Source: Actinomycetota bacterium (GTDB lineage: Bacteria > Actinomycetota > Actinomycetes > Mycobacteriales > Mycobacteriaceae). Taken from it: a stretch of DNA of 64,000 nucleotides. Where the stretch lies: the NCBI GenBank assembly GCA_018268465.1, contig JAFDWN010000002.1, forward strand, positions 159,154-223,153. The letters are read 5' to 3'. Below the pieces are notes generated by a model that saw only the letters and a program-made list of their open reading frames with translations, had not been told where the DNA came from and did not search any database. This document shows positions 45,215-53,422 of this stretch, piece after piece (positions within the stretch are counted from its first letter, which is position 1; each line of letters opens with the position of its first letter). A program made the position numbers and the translations under genes.

Positions 45215-45733
45215 TCAGTCGGAGACCGGTACCAGATCCGTGCCTTCGTCGATCTTGTGGGATGTGGGAATGAAACGCGAACCGTGGGCCAGCACAAAGT
45301 TGAACGAACCGGTACCGTCGTGCCCCCCTCCTCGGACGCAGGATCCCGGATTCCCACCGAAGAACAACACGCTGCATTTGCGACAGAACCGCCAGCCCCC
45401 TTGAGTGCCTGCGACGACCGAGATGTCATGGGGCAGGAAGAAATCGAACGAGCCGGTCGAATCGTGGTCGCCGCCCCTGGAGCAGGGTCCAGGGTTACCC
45501 CCGGTCGGAGCAAAGGACATGCTGTTGCATTTCCTACAGAAGCCCCAATCAGGCTGCCCCGGCGGCGTTCCGGCCTGGTCCCGAAACGGCAATGAGAATT
45601 CAAAGCCCTGTGCAACGTGCCGATAGCCAGGCCCGGGGCTACCCGCCGGGCACCACCCGCCGTCGCTGTCGTTGCCACTGAAGAACATGCTGCTGCAGCT
45701 TTGGCAGAAGTACCAATGAGATTGCTGACCCAT
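45215..45733 (-). CDS. Cysteine-repeat protein (three WxFCxxC repeats)
   Basis: 172-aa soluble protein made of three repeats of about 45 residues. Each has W-x-F-C-x-x-C, a Phe-rich strand, a further Cys in G-x-C or WCPAG and an ending like HDSTGSFDFFLPH. Repeats begin WYFCQSCSSMFF, WGFCRKCNSMSF and WRFCRKCSVLFF. The pattern recurs in unassigned actinobacterial proteins; the CxxC-Cys sets suggest a structural metal such as zinc. ATG 45733 follows a GGGGGG run. Converges with the ATP-grasp gene, 101 bp apart. Confidence 0.75.
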   Translation of the reverse strand: MGQQSHWYFCQSCSSMFFSGNDSDGGWCPAGSPGPGYRHVAQGFEFSLPFRDQAGTPPGQPDWGFCRKCNSMSFAPTGGNPGPCSRGGDHDSTGSFDFFLPHDISVVAGTQGGWRFCRKCSVLFFGGNPGSCVRGGGHDGTGSFNFVLAHGSRFIPTSHKIDEGTDLVPVSD

Positions 45734-45842
45734 AATCCCCCCAGACACAGATTGGTCTCTAAAGCTACTCAGGTCATGGCTCACTGGCAAGCATTTCTCG
45801 ACACTCCAGGGCCATCTCGCACCGCGCGCTTCACCCTTACGA

Positions 45843-46445
45843 TCAGCGTTCGACAGTCCTTCCGGCGACCAGTCCCGGCTGCCTGTCGCCCAGCCGCTCG
45901 GCGGCGTGCAGCCGCATCGTCTCAATCATCAGCACTTCGTCGAGGCGTTGCAGAATGGCTTCACGGCAAGCACTTTCGCCTTCGGCTTTCTGCGGGATGA
46001 GGCCGACCAGACGGCTCAGGCAAGCGGAACCCGGTTCGTCCCTGCGCACCGGGAAGTCCCGCGGCAACAGCGACACTCAGCAGAGCGGCATTCGCCGGAT
46101 CGAACCTGAAGGAACCGCCCAGCATCCGCATCTTGACCGGTTCCGACTCCGGCCCCGTAGCGGGTGCGGCGGTCGGGATCGATTGCCCAGAAGGTGGTTT
46201 CGCGCGCATCGAGTCGCAGCTGCCGCTGACCGTGAATCCCGGGGTCCCGGGCGGTAGCAGGAAGTCTCCGCACGGCAACTCGATCGGGTCGAGGCCACCG
46301 GGTTCGAGTAGGCACGCCCCCGGGCATCAAACAGAACGCGGGATCGCCGTAGCGCGGGCTTGCGGATGCTCCACGGGCCGCCGCCGCCGGCCACGACATT
46401 GGCCAGCACCCCTTCGGGGCGCAGCAGCGACATCAGCGCGTCCAT
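45843..46445 (-). pseudogene. AraC-family regulator remnant (cupin-6 domain)
   Basis: Recognisable coding pieces lie in three frames on the minus strand: MDALMSLLRPEGVLANVVAG with GGGGPWSIRKP (from 46445), then LPCGDFLLPPGTPGFTVSG and MRMLGGSFRFDPANAALL (about 46320-46050), then AILQRLDEVLMIETMRLHAA and GDRQPGLVAG to a stop at 45843. Together they match the N-terminal cupin-6 part of AraC-type regulators. The DNA-binding domain is missing and at least two frameshifts separate the pieces: a decaying gene. Confidence 0.75.
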
Positions 46446-46499
46446 TGGGGCGGCGGCGGTCTGCGGCACCTCGCCGAGGGTGTCCGAGTATCCACGCCG

Positions 46500-46914
46500 T
46501 ATGCCGCCCCCGGGCGAGAGCCTCGTCCTCGACGGGGTTAGTCCGGTCATCCGCTCGGTGCCACTGCTGGCGAACCGGGCCGAAGGACCGTAGCCCGGTT
46601 CCACCAGCCTCAACCGCACGCCGACGAAGCCGAGTTCGAGCGCGATCGACCCGGTGAGACCCTCGATGGCCGCCTTGCTGGCGACGTAGGCGGCGCCAGC
46701 GGCATCGCCGCGAGTGTCACGCTCGACGTGACGTTGACGATCGCACCCGACTGCCGCGTACGCATCTGCGCGATCACCGCCTGAGTCATCGTTATGACAC
46801 CGAAGGAGTTGGTGTCTAACAACTCCCGAATTGCGCCATCGGGGTCGCCTCGAATGCGCCGATGGCGCCGATGATGCCCGCGTTGTCGACGAGGACGGCG
46901 ATGGGTCCGACTCA
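46500..46914 (-). pseudogene. SDR oxidoreductase remnant
   Basis: Minus-strand pieces of a short-chain dehydrogenase: VLVDNAGIIGAIGAFEATPM (about 46900-46850), then after a frameshift DTNSFGVITMTQAVIAQMRT and NVTSSVTLAAMPL, then after another frameshift AAYVASKAAIEGLTGSIALE and LVEPGYGPSARF. Catalytic S-YxxxK residues survive but the frame does not. The N-terminal Rossmann part is absent: similarity stops near 46915, about 70 bp before the methyltransferase start, as if cut by arrival of the restriction-modification genes. Confidence 0.78.
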
Positions 46915-46985
46915 GCGCCGACTTTCCGGCCCCCCGGGGGGTGTCCTAGGCCGGATTGTCGGTGGCGCAGGGCAAGATTCTCACC

Positions 46986-48644
46986 ATGACGTCCGGGGGT
47001 GACACAGCGGCGCTGCGTAAGGCGCGCGGCGCCTTCTTCACCCCAGAGGCGGTCGCCCGATACATCACCGAATGGGCGGTTCGCAGCACCGCAGATCGGA
47101 TCCTCGAGCCCTCATGCGGAGAGGCCGCATTCCTGCTGTCGGCCGTCAACCGCCTGGCCACGCTGCGGTCGGCCCCCGAGGATCAGTACGCCGCGCTCGA
47201 CGGCATCGAGCTGCACCGCGGCTCCGCGCGGGCCGCGCGCAAGCTGCTGCGCGACGCTGGGGTCGACGCCCGCGTGACGGTCGGCGACTTCTTCTGCGTC
47301 GACCCGACCGCCTCGTATGACGTTGTGATCGGCAACCCGCCCTACATCCGGTATCAGGACTTCTCCGGCGCGGCCAGGGCGCGGTCGCGGGAGGCAGCGC
47401 TGCGGGCGGGCGTGGGTTTGACGAATCTCGCCTCCAGCTGGGCGGCGTTCGCGGTGCACTCGGCACTGTTCCTCAAACCCGGCGGTCGGATGGGTCTGGT
47501 TCTGCCAGCCGAACTGCTGAGCGTGAACTACGCCGCCGAGGTCCGCCGGTTCCTGCTGGCGTCATTCGCGCGCGTCGACCTCGTGCTGTTCACCGAGCGG
47601 GTGTTTCCCGACGCTCAGGAGGAGGTGCTGCTCCTGCTGGCCGACGGCTATCTGTCGGGGCCGACCGCGCACGCCTCCGTCTACCAGGCGCGCAACGCCG
47701 CCCACCTGGCGGCGATCCCCGCCGGGCGTACCTGGACACCCACCCGGCCCGAGGAGAAGTGGACACCGTCGCTGCTCTCGGCCGACGCGCTGGACACCTA
47801 CACGGGTCTGCTGTCGAGCGGCGGCTTCACCGTGCTCGAAACCTGGGGTGACACGACGCTGGGCATGGTCACCGGCAACAACAAGTACTTCGCGCTCTCA
47901 CCCGCCCGCGTTGCCGACCTCGGCCTCGAAGCAACCGACGTCTTGCGGCTGTCGCCGCCCGGCAGTCGGCACCTGCGCGGCTTGGCGTTCGGCACCGCCG
48001 CGCACAACGCGCTCGGCCGCAACGGCTCTGCCACCGCGTTGTTCCGGCCGTCGGGCGAGCCGTCGCCGGCAGCGTGGGCGTACATCGCCGCGGGGGAAGC
48101 CGCCGGGGTCCACACCGCGTACAAGTGCCGCGTGCGCACGCCGTGGTGGCGCGTGCCGAACCTGGCCCCGGCCGATCTGCTCCTCACGTATATGAACGCC
48201 GACACCCCCCGGCTGTCGACCAACGCCGCCAGGGCCGCACATCTCAACTCCGTGCACGGCGTCTACCTGGCCCCGAAGGTACGCAAGCTCGGCAAGGCGC
48301 TGCTTCCCCTCGCCTCGCTCACCTCGATGACACTGGTGGGAGCCGAGACGGTGGGGCGCGCGTACGGCGGGGGGATGCTCAAACTGGAGCCCCGCGAGGC
48401 CGACCGCCTGCCGGTGCCGCCACCGGCGCTCGTCGAGGCCGCAACCGATCAGCTCAAGAAGCTCCGCCCGCAGGTCGCCGGGCTTCTGCGCAGCGGCAAC
48501 CTCATCGGCGCCTCGAAGCTGGTCGATGCGGTGCTGCTCGTCGGCGAGCTGGGTATGCAGCGCGCCGACGTGCGGGTTCTGCGGGAGGCACACGCCGAAC
48601 TGACCGCCCGCCGCGTCGCACGGGGGCGTCGTGGCGCGAATTGA
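46986..48644 (+). CDS. N6-adenine DNA methyltransferase (Eco57I/TaqI-like)
   Basis: Gamma-class N6-adenine methyltransferase of 552 aa. Motif X is KARGAFFTPEAVARYI, the AdoMet-binding motif I is EPSCGEAAFLLSAV, and the catalytic motif IV is VIGNPPYIRYQDF; a long C-terminal part (from about residue 270) should recognise the target. An NPPY motif identifies adenine N6 modification. ATG 46986 is used; a TTG 30 bp earlier is possible. Overlaps the downstream nuclease gene by 14 bp, so this is a type II-like restriction-modification pair. Confidence 0.85.
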   Translation: MTSGGDTAALRKARGAFFTPEAVARYITEWAVRSTADRILEPSCGEAAFLLSAVNRLATLRSAPEDQYAALDGIELHRGSARAARKLLRDAGVDARVTVGDFFCVDPTASYDVVIGNPPYIRYQDFSGAARARSREAALRAGVGLTNLASSWAAFAVHSALFLKPGGRMGLVLPAELLSVNYAAEVRRFLLASFARVDLVLFTERVFPDAQEEVLLLLADGYLSGPTAHASVYQARNAAHLAAIPAGRTWTPTRPEEKWTPSLLSADALDTYTGLLSSGGFTVLETWGDTTLGMVTGNNKYFALSPARVADLGLEATDVLRLSPPGSRHLRGLAFGTAAHNALGRNGSATALFRPSGEPSPAAWAYIAAGEAAGVHTAYKCRVRTPWWRVPNLAPADLLLTYMNADTPRLSTNAARAAHLNSVHGVYLAPKVRKLGKALLPLASLTSMTLVGAETVGRAYGGGMLKLEPREADRLPVPPPALVEAATDQLKKLRPQVAGLLRSGNLIGASKLVDAVLLVGELGMQRADVRVLREAHAELTARRVARGRRGAN

Positions 48645-49374
48645 CGACCTGCTCATCGCGGCGATCAAAGCCGCCGGCCCGAAACCCCCCGACGACGCCC
48701 CGCAGGGCCAGAAGAACCCGTGGGGCAACACCATCAGCAACACCCTCGCGCGCGCGATCGCCCAGGAGTTACGCGAGCGGGGCATGGACGGGGCCCGACC
48801 GGGAGAGCCGGGGGACACCGGACTGTCGGGCGCCGAGCGGCGGCTCGCCGGCGGACTCGGCGCCAAGAAGGTCGACGTCACCTGGGCGACCGCCGAATCG
48901 GGCTTGATGCTGGCCTGTTCGGTCAAGACCATCATGTTCCGCGACGGCGTCGGAGGGCACTTTCAGAAGAACCTCACCAACCGGCGCGGCGACCTCCTGT
49001 TCGAGTCGACGACATTGCACCGCCGGTTCCCGTTCGCGGTGGTGGCCGGTTTCTTCTTCTTCGACATCGGTGCGGCCAGTGATCAGACGGCGCGGCGCAA
49101 CAGCACCTTCGAGAACGTCTTCCCCCGGTTCCGCTTGTTCACCGGCCGCGCCGACCCGGCCGACCGCGACGAGCAATTCGAACGGCTGTATGTGCTGTTG
49201 ATCGACTCGAACCCCGCCGCGCCGTCGGTCGTCTGCCACGAGGTGAACAGTCCCGACGAGCCGGTCGCCCTCGGTGTCGTCTTCGACGAGCTCATCGAAC
49301 TGACCGCCGAGCGCAACTTCGACATGTACGAGACGACGGGCGACGGCGCCATCAGGAAAGCCCGCAGCAAATAG
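48631..49374 (+). CDS. Putative restriction endonuclease
   Basis: 247-aa protein. The core KKVDVTWATAESGLMLACSV then KTIMFRD has the Asp-strand-Val-Lys spacing of a PD-(D/E)xK nuclease, followed by GHFQKNLTNRRGDLLFESTT and the FPFAVVAGFFFFD strand. Starts at GTG 48631 inside the methyltransferase 3' end. Tight overlap with an adenine methyltransferase and this core point to the cognate nuclease; the recognition site is unknown. Confidence 0.72.
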   Translation: MARIDDLLIAAIKAAGPKPPDDAPQGQKNPWGNTISNTLARAIAQELRERGMDGARPGEPGDTGLSGAERRLAGGLGAKKVDVTWATAESGLMLACSVKTIMFRDGVGGHFQKNLTNRRGDLLFESTTLHRRFPFAVVAGFFFFDIGAASDQTARRNSTFENVFPRFRLFTGRADPADRDEQFERLYVLLIDSNPAAPSVVCHEVNSPDEPVALGVVFDELIELTAERNFDMYETTGDGAIRKARSK

Positions 49375-49380
49375 GTGTTG

Positions 49381-49405
49381 CGGCTACCCGTTGAACCGGG
49401 ACACC
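49381..49405. repeat. Degenerate copy of ychF 3' end (copy C)
   Basis: CGGCTACCCGTTGAACCGGG on the plus strand: its complement reads like the last codons and stop of ychF (Val-Val-x-Arg-Phe-Asn-x-stop) with one codon missing. Begins 6 bp after the endonuclease gene and precedes the toxin module. Compare 50430-50453 and the true ychF end at 51094-51118. Confidence 0.65.
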
Positions 49406-49456
49406 ACAGTCCGGCACCGAACGACAATTGATCTGCCGATGTACCGGCCGGCCTTG

Positions 49457-50023
49457 TCATCGCGTCAGAGCCTCCGGCGTCCATGCAGGCCAGCGGGGCA
49501 AACCAAGGAGTAGACCGTGCTGGTACGTCGCACACAGCCGGAACGGCGTACGTGCGGTGCTGTTGTCGAAGACCTCCACTACGTCGACGATTCCGATCGC
49601 TACGCGGAGGTGGCCCCACAATCGGTCGTAGCGCTCCCGGATCTTCGCCTCCGGCACACCAGGGCCGCCGCGGCGCACTCGCTCACGAACGCGCTGAACG
49701 GTCAGCTCGACGGGAATCATGACCACGTGCAGATGGACGAGGTAGCCGGCTGCCGCCGCGTCCGAGACAAGCTGAACCTTGCTCGGGTGCGAGAACACGG
49801 TCTCCGAAATGAAGGACTTCCCGGCAGCAATCCGCTCGCGTCGTTGCCCTTCTGCGATCTTTGCGGCCTTGTATGCGTGCTCGCCCTGCGCATCGGGCCA
49901 CCGCGAGGCCGCGATCTCGTCAGCGTTGATGAACGGCAGGCGCGTCGCGGGCGCCAGAACGTCGTGCACGTAGCTCGACTTCCCCGCCCCGTTCGGCCCT
50001 GCGAGCAGATGCAGCAGGGGCAT
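49457..50023 (-). CDS. Zeta-toxin family kinase
   Basis: 188-aa P-loop protein: LAGPNGAGKSSYVHDVLAP (Walker A), NADEIAAS, KSFISETVFSHPSKV, and a C-terminal RYDRLWGHLRVAI basic helix. Zeta toxins phosphorylate UDP-N-acetylglucosamine or related sugars and block wall synthesis. Its ATG shares one base with the antitoxin stop (TGATG at 50025-50021), so translation is coupled. Together a type II-style toxin-antitoxin module. Confidence 0.82.
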   Translation of the reverse strand: MPLLHLLAGPNGAGKSSYVHDVLAPATRLPFINADEIAASRWPDAQGEHAYKAAKIAEGQRRERIAAGKSFISETVFSHPSKVQLVSDAAAAGYLVHLHVVMIPVELTVQRVRERVRRGGPGVPEAKIRERYDRLWGHLRVAIGIVDVVEVFDNSTARTPFRLCATYQHGLLLGLPRWPAWTPEALTR

Positions 50024-50382
50024 CAGTCACGAGCTGGGTGAACGAGGAGATTGCCGTGCTCGTCGATCTCCGAGTAGGACTCGCCAGCCGCCGTGAACGC
50101 GGCTTCGTAGTTCAGCTCACTCCGCAGGGCCGTCACCCGGTCGGCCCATTCCTCGCGAACGATCGCCTGTTCCTGCTCGCCGAGCGAATCATACGAGCCG
50201 GTGCCGGTGAGCACCTTGGTGATCGCGCGGTGGTTCACCCGCGGTGACATTTCCAGCTCACGTCCAATACGCGCCCAGTGCGCGATCTGCTGCGGCACAG
50301 TCCGCGAAGTGACGGCCGCCGCCGCGACGGCGGCCTCGTACACGTCTGCGGGAAGTCGGGTCGGCTGACTGGCCCTGGCCAC
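50023..50382 (-). CDS. ParD-like antitoxin of the zeta toxin
   Basis: 119-aa protein: RLPADVYEAAVAAAAVTSRT, QQIAHWARIGRELEMSP and an acidic C-terminal part (ESYSEIDEHGNLLVHPARD) suited to bind the toxin. The N-terminal half resembles ParD-like/ribbon-helix-helix antitoxins. First gene of the operon; a palindrome lies 11-25 bp upstream. Confidence 0.75.
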   Translation of the reverse strand: MARASQPTRLPADVYEAAVAAAAVTSRTVPQQIAHWARIGRELEMSPRVNHRAITKVLTGTGSYDSLGEQEQAIVREEWADRVTALRSELNYEAAFTAAGESYSEIDEHGNLLVHPARD

Positions 50383-50392
50383 GATCCGAATG

Positions 50393-50407
50393 GTAGCACC
50401 GTGCTAC
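50393..50407. promoter_or_regulatory. Toxin-antitoxin operator
   Basis: GTAGCAC-C-GTGCTAC, a perfect inverted repeat with 7-bp arms and 1-bp centre, 11 bp upstream of the antitoxin start. Antitoxin dimers typically bind such sites to repress their own operon. Confidence 0.65.
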
Positions 50408-50429
50408 GCCACCAACACGCGCGATACTT

Positions 50430-50453
50430 GCTACACGTTGAACCGACTCCACC
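50430..50453. repeat. Degenerate copy of ychF 3' end (copy B)
   Basis: GCTACACGTTGAACCG followed by ACTCCACC matches the ychF terminus at 51095-51118 exactly apart from a 2-bp deletion (24 bases shared). Lies between the zeta module promoter and vapC. Confidence 0.72.
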
Positions 50454-50474
50454 GAATGGCGCAGCCGAACAACG

Positions 50475-50843
50475 TCAGTCTTCGAACAGTCGGATGTCCA
50501 CTTTTTTGGACGCAGCTTTCAACCGTTTGTCCCTGGTCCATAGTCGGGCACCCTCGACCACGGCGACCGAAGCCATCAGATGGGCATCGACAGCGCTCAG
50601 TCCACGCCCCCAGAGTCTTCGCAGCTCAACGAGATGCAGGACCTCGTCATGCCGCGCGGCCGGAAACTGCCACAGGTTCCCCAGCAGGTCGAGCACGATC
50701 TCCCGACGGGCGATCGAACCAAGCGCCAACTCCTCGACAACCAATGGATGGCAGCCGACTCCATCCAGCTGCAACTGTTCGACCAGCCTGGGCTCCGCGG
50801 CGTGAAGATGATCGATCCACACCGCGGTGTCGACCAGAATCAC
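50475..50843 (-). CDS. vapC: VapC-type PIN-domain toxin
   Basis: 122-aa PIN ribonuclease: ILVDTAVWIDHLHAAEPRLV (first catalytic Asp), VVEELALGS (Glu), RGLSAVDAHLMASVA and LWTRDKRLKAASKK (further acidic residues). Overlaps vapB by 4 bp. Corresponds by position next to ychF to M. tuberculosis vapC32 (Rv1114). Confidence 0.85.
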   Translation of the reverse strand: MILVDTAVWIDHLHAAEPRLVEQLQLDGVGCHPLVVEELALGSIARREIVLDLLGNLWQFPAARHDEVLHLVELRRLWGRGLSAVDAHLMASVAVVEGARLWTRDKRLKAASKKVDIRLFED

Positions 50844-51034
50844 TCCGTGGTCCGCCGCCGCGGCGCGGCCTTCGCCTCGGAATCCGATCCGCCCAGCGCG
50901 GCGAGACGGCGGGCACTCTCCACCCGAATGAGTGTCTGCAATCCCTGCTTGAGCAGCGCCACATTTTCGTGCACACCGGTCAACTCGGCAGCCTTGGCGA
51001 GCAACTCGTCATCGATGGTGACCGTGGTTCTCAT
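50840..51034 (-). CDS. vapB: VapB-type antitoxin
   Basis: 64-aa antitoxin with an N-terminal ribbon-helix-helix (MRTTVTIDDELLAKAAELTG) and a charged tail EAKAAPRRRTTE for toxin binding. ATG 51034 has GAGGTG just upstream. A perfect palindrome at 51051-51063 precedes it. Equivalent in position to vapB32 (Rv1113). Confidence 0.83.
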   Translation of the reverse strand: MRTTVTIDDELLAKAAELTGVHENVALLKQGLQTLIRVESARRLAALGGSDSEAKAAPRRRTTE

Positions 51035-51050
51035 TAGGACACCTCCGTGC

Positions 51051-51063
51051 GCATCATTGATGC
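51051..51063. promoter_or_regulatory. vapBC operator
   Basis: GCATCA-T-TGATGC, a perfect inverted repeat 17 bp upstream of vapB, in the 60-bp gap to the ychF stop. Likely bound by the VapB(C) complex. Confidence 0.6.
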
Positions 51064-51093
51064 ATTTCATGGTGCCACAGAGGCGGTGGTCCG

Positions 51094-51118
51094 GCTACAC
51101 GTTGAACCGGAACTCCAC
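51094..51118. repeat. ychF 3' end, parent of copies B and C
   Basis: GGCTACACGTTGAACCGG then AACTCCA: the antisense of the last codons of ychF (stop at 51095-51097). Shared with 50430-50453 and 49381-49405. Confidence 0.72.
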
Positions 51119-52168
51119 CACATCCCCGTCGGCCATGACGTAGTCCTTGCCCTCCATCCGCACCTTGCCCGCGGCTTTGGCGGCGGCCATCGACCCGGCG
51201 TCGACCAGGTCGTCGAACGACACGATCTCGGCCTTGATGAAACCCTTCTCGAAGTCGGAGTGGATCACCCCGGCCGCCTTGGGGGCGGTATCGCCCTGGT
51301 GAATCGTCCAGGCCCGGGCTTCTTTCGGGCCTGCGGTCAGATAGGTCTGCAGCTTGAGCGTGTGGAATCCCGCCCGTGCCAGCGCGTCCAGTCCGCGTTC
51401 GGACTGCCCGATCGATTCGAGCAGCTCGGCGGCGGATTCGTCGTCGAGTTCCTGCAGCTCGGCCTCGATCTTGGCGTCCAGGAACACCGCGTCGGCCGGC
51501 GCCACCAACTCCCGCAGCGAGGCGACCCGCGCCTCGTCGGTGAGGACGGCCTCGTCGGCGTTGAACACGTACAGGAACGGCTTGGTGGTCAGCAGGTTCA
51601 ACTCACGCAGCAGCGTGGTGTCCGCGCCCGCACCGAATAGGGTCGTGCCGCTGTTGAGCACCTCCTGGGCCGCCACGGCGGCGTCGTACACCGGCTTGCG
51701 GTCCTTGTGGGTGCGGGCCTCCTTCTCCAGCCGCGGCACAGCCCGCTCCAACGTCTGCATGTCGGCGAGGATCAGCTCGGTCTCGATCACCTCGATGTCG
51801 GACCGCGGATCGACCCGCCCGTCGACATGCACCACGTCGTCGTCGGTGAACACCCGCACCACCTGGCAGACGGCATCGCATTCGCGGATGTTGGCGAGGA
51901 ACTTGTTGCCGAGGCCCGCCCCCTCCGACGCGCCCTTGACGATGCCGGCGATGTCGACGAACGTCACCGGCGCCGGCACCGTCTTCTCGGATCCGAACAG
52001 CGTCGCGAGCTGGTCGAGCCGGGGATCCGGCAGCGGAACCACGCCCTCGTTCGGTTCGATGGTCGCGAACGGATAGTTGGCTGCCAGCACGTTGTTGCGC
52101 GTCAGCGCATTGAACAGAGTCGACTTTCCGACGTTCGGCAAACCGACGATTCCCAGGTTCAGGCCCAC
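51095..52168 (-). CDS. ychF: Redox-regulated ATPase YchF (Obg family)
   Basis: 357 aa, standard length. GLPNVGKSTLFNALT (P-loop), FVDIAGIVKGASEGAGLGNK (switch), coiled coil around residues 130-200, and the TGS-like C-terminal domain ending DVVEFRFNV. YchF/OLA1 proteins prefer ATP over GTP and associate with ribosomes. Orthologue of Rv1112 by synteny (ispH, Rv1111c-like and vapBC neighbours). The 3' end is the source of the two scars in the accessory region. Confidence 0.95.
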   Translation of the reverse strand: MGLNLGIVGLPNVGKSTLFNALTRNNVLAANYPFATIEPNEGVVPLPDPRLDQLATLFGSEKTVPAPVTFVDIAGIVKGASEGAGLGNKFLANIRECDAVCQVVRVFTDDDVVHVDGRVDPRSDIEVIETELILADMQTLERAVPRLEKEARTHKDRKPVYDAAVAAQEVLNSGTTLFGAGADTTLLRELNLLTTKPFLYVFNADEAVLTDEARVASLRELVAPADAVFLDAKIEAELQELDDESAAELLESIGQSERGLDALARAGFHTLKLQTYLTAGPKEARAWTIHQGDTAPKAAGVIHSDFEKGFIKAEIVSFDDLVDAGSMAAAKAAGKVRMEGKDYVMADGDVVEFRFNV

Positions 52169-52252
52169 AGGGAAGACAGTCTAGGGCGCTGTGACGGGCA
52201 CGCCGGACCGCGCTGTCACCGCGCGCCGAGAAAGAGCCGGTACGGTCGACGT

Positions 52253-53401
52253 GTGTCAGGACAGCGCGCACGGTCTGCGGTGGCCGCCGACCACCGCTCC
52301 GCGCATCCCAATATCGCGGGTCTGCCGTGGTGGGGCGCCGTGCTCGTGGCGGTAACCGCCACCGCGATCGGCTTCGCCTTCGATGCCGGGTCGGGCCAGC
52401 GCGAGCTGGGTTTCGCCTTCGCGGCGTGCTACGCCATCGGCTGCGTCCTGGCGGTCCTGGCGGTCCGGCAGGACGGCTTGTTCACCGCCGTGATCCAGCC
52501 GCCGCTAATTCTGTTCGTCAGCGTTCCGGGGTCCTATTTCCTATTCCACAGCGGCCAGCTCGACGGCATCAAGGACCTGCTGATCAACTGTGGCTACCCG
52601 CTCATCGAACGCTTCCCGCTGATGTTCTTCACCTCCGCGGTGGTGCTGCTCATCGGGATGGCGCGCTGGTACTACGGGATGTCGGCCAAGCAGGCCACTC
52701 CCAACAGCGACGGCGGATCGGCCGGCCGCGTGGCCCGCGCCGGGTTCCTCGCCGCGGCCACCGCCAAGGTGTCGGCGCTGGTGGCGCGTCCGGCCCGGCG
52801 CCCGACTGACGACGACGAAGCCGCCGCCGACGACGCACCCCGCCGCCGGCATTCGGCGGACCGCCCGCGGCGCACCGCCCGGCCCGCGCCGGGCGAGGCC
52901 ACCCGCACGGCGCGCCGACCAGCCGCGCAGCGATCGGCTGCGTCACGCTCGCGCCACGCCCGCCCGCCCGAGACGGAGATCATCGAACCGGTCGCCGACC
53001 GGCCGCGGCGACCCCGGTCGGCCCGCAGCGCCGAACCGCCCGCCGAACCCCGCCGCCGATCGCGCAGTCAGGCGCCGCGGGAGCGCACCCAGCCTCCCGC
53101 GGACCGGCGCTCACCCTATGAGCCCTACGAGCGCCCCGAACGCCGGCGCCGGTACGACGATCGCGCCGAGGCGCGGTACCAGGACCGCTACGGCGACTAC
53201 ACAGGCGACGACAGTGGTTACGAGGGCGACTACGGGCCGCCCGAACCCCGCCGCGCCGACGGCGGAGGAACGACCCACCACCCCATTTCGCGGGTGCGCT
53301 ACCGCAGCGACGACGCCGGCGACGGTGCCGACCGCGGCGGCCACCGGACGGCACCGCGGGCACGCAGGCGCGACGCCGGGGCCTGGGAGTACGACGTCTG
53401 A
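52253..53401 (+). CDS. Membrane protein, Rv1111c-like
   Basis: 382 aa: four membrane helices in residues about 20-145 (WWGAVLVAVTATAIGFAFDA, FAFAACYAIGCVLAVLAV, FTAVIQPPLILFVSVPGSYF, LMFFTSAVVLLIGMARWY) followed by about 230 residues of Arg/Pro/Glu-rich low-complexity tail without hydrophobic segments, probably cytoplasmic and disordered. GTG 52253. Same place and orientation as Rv1111c relative to ychF and ispH. Function unknown. Confidence 0.8.
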   Translation: MSGQRARSAVAADHRSAHPNIAGLPWWGAVLVAVTATAIGFAFDAGSGQRELGFAFAACYAIGCVLAVLAVRQDGLFTAVIQPPLILFVSVPGSYFLFHSGQLDGIKDLLINCGYPLIERFPLMFFTSAVVLLIGMARWYYGMSAKQATPNSDGGSAGRVARAGFLAAATAKVSALVARPARRPTDDDEAAADDAPRRRHSADRPRRTARPAPGEATRTARRPAAQRSAASRSRHARPPETEIIEPVADRPRRPRSARSAEPPAEPRRRSRSQAPRERTQPPADRRSPYEPYERPERRRRYDDRAEARYQDRYGDYTGDDSGYEGDYGPPEPRRADGGGTTHHPISRVRYRSDDAGDGADRGGHRTAPRARRRDAGAWEYDV

Positions 53402-53422
53402 CGCGCAAACCCGGGCGGTACG

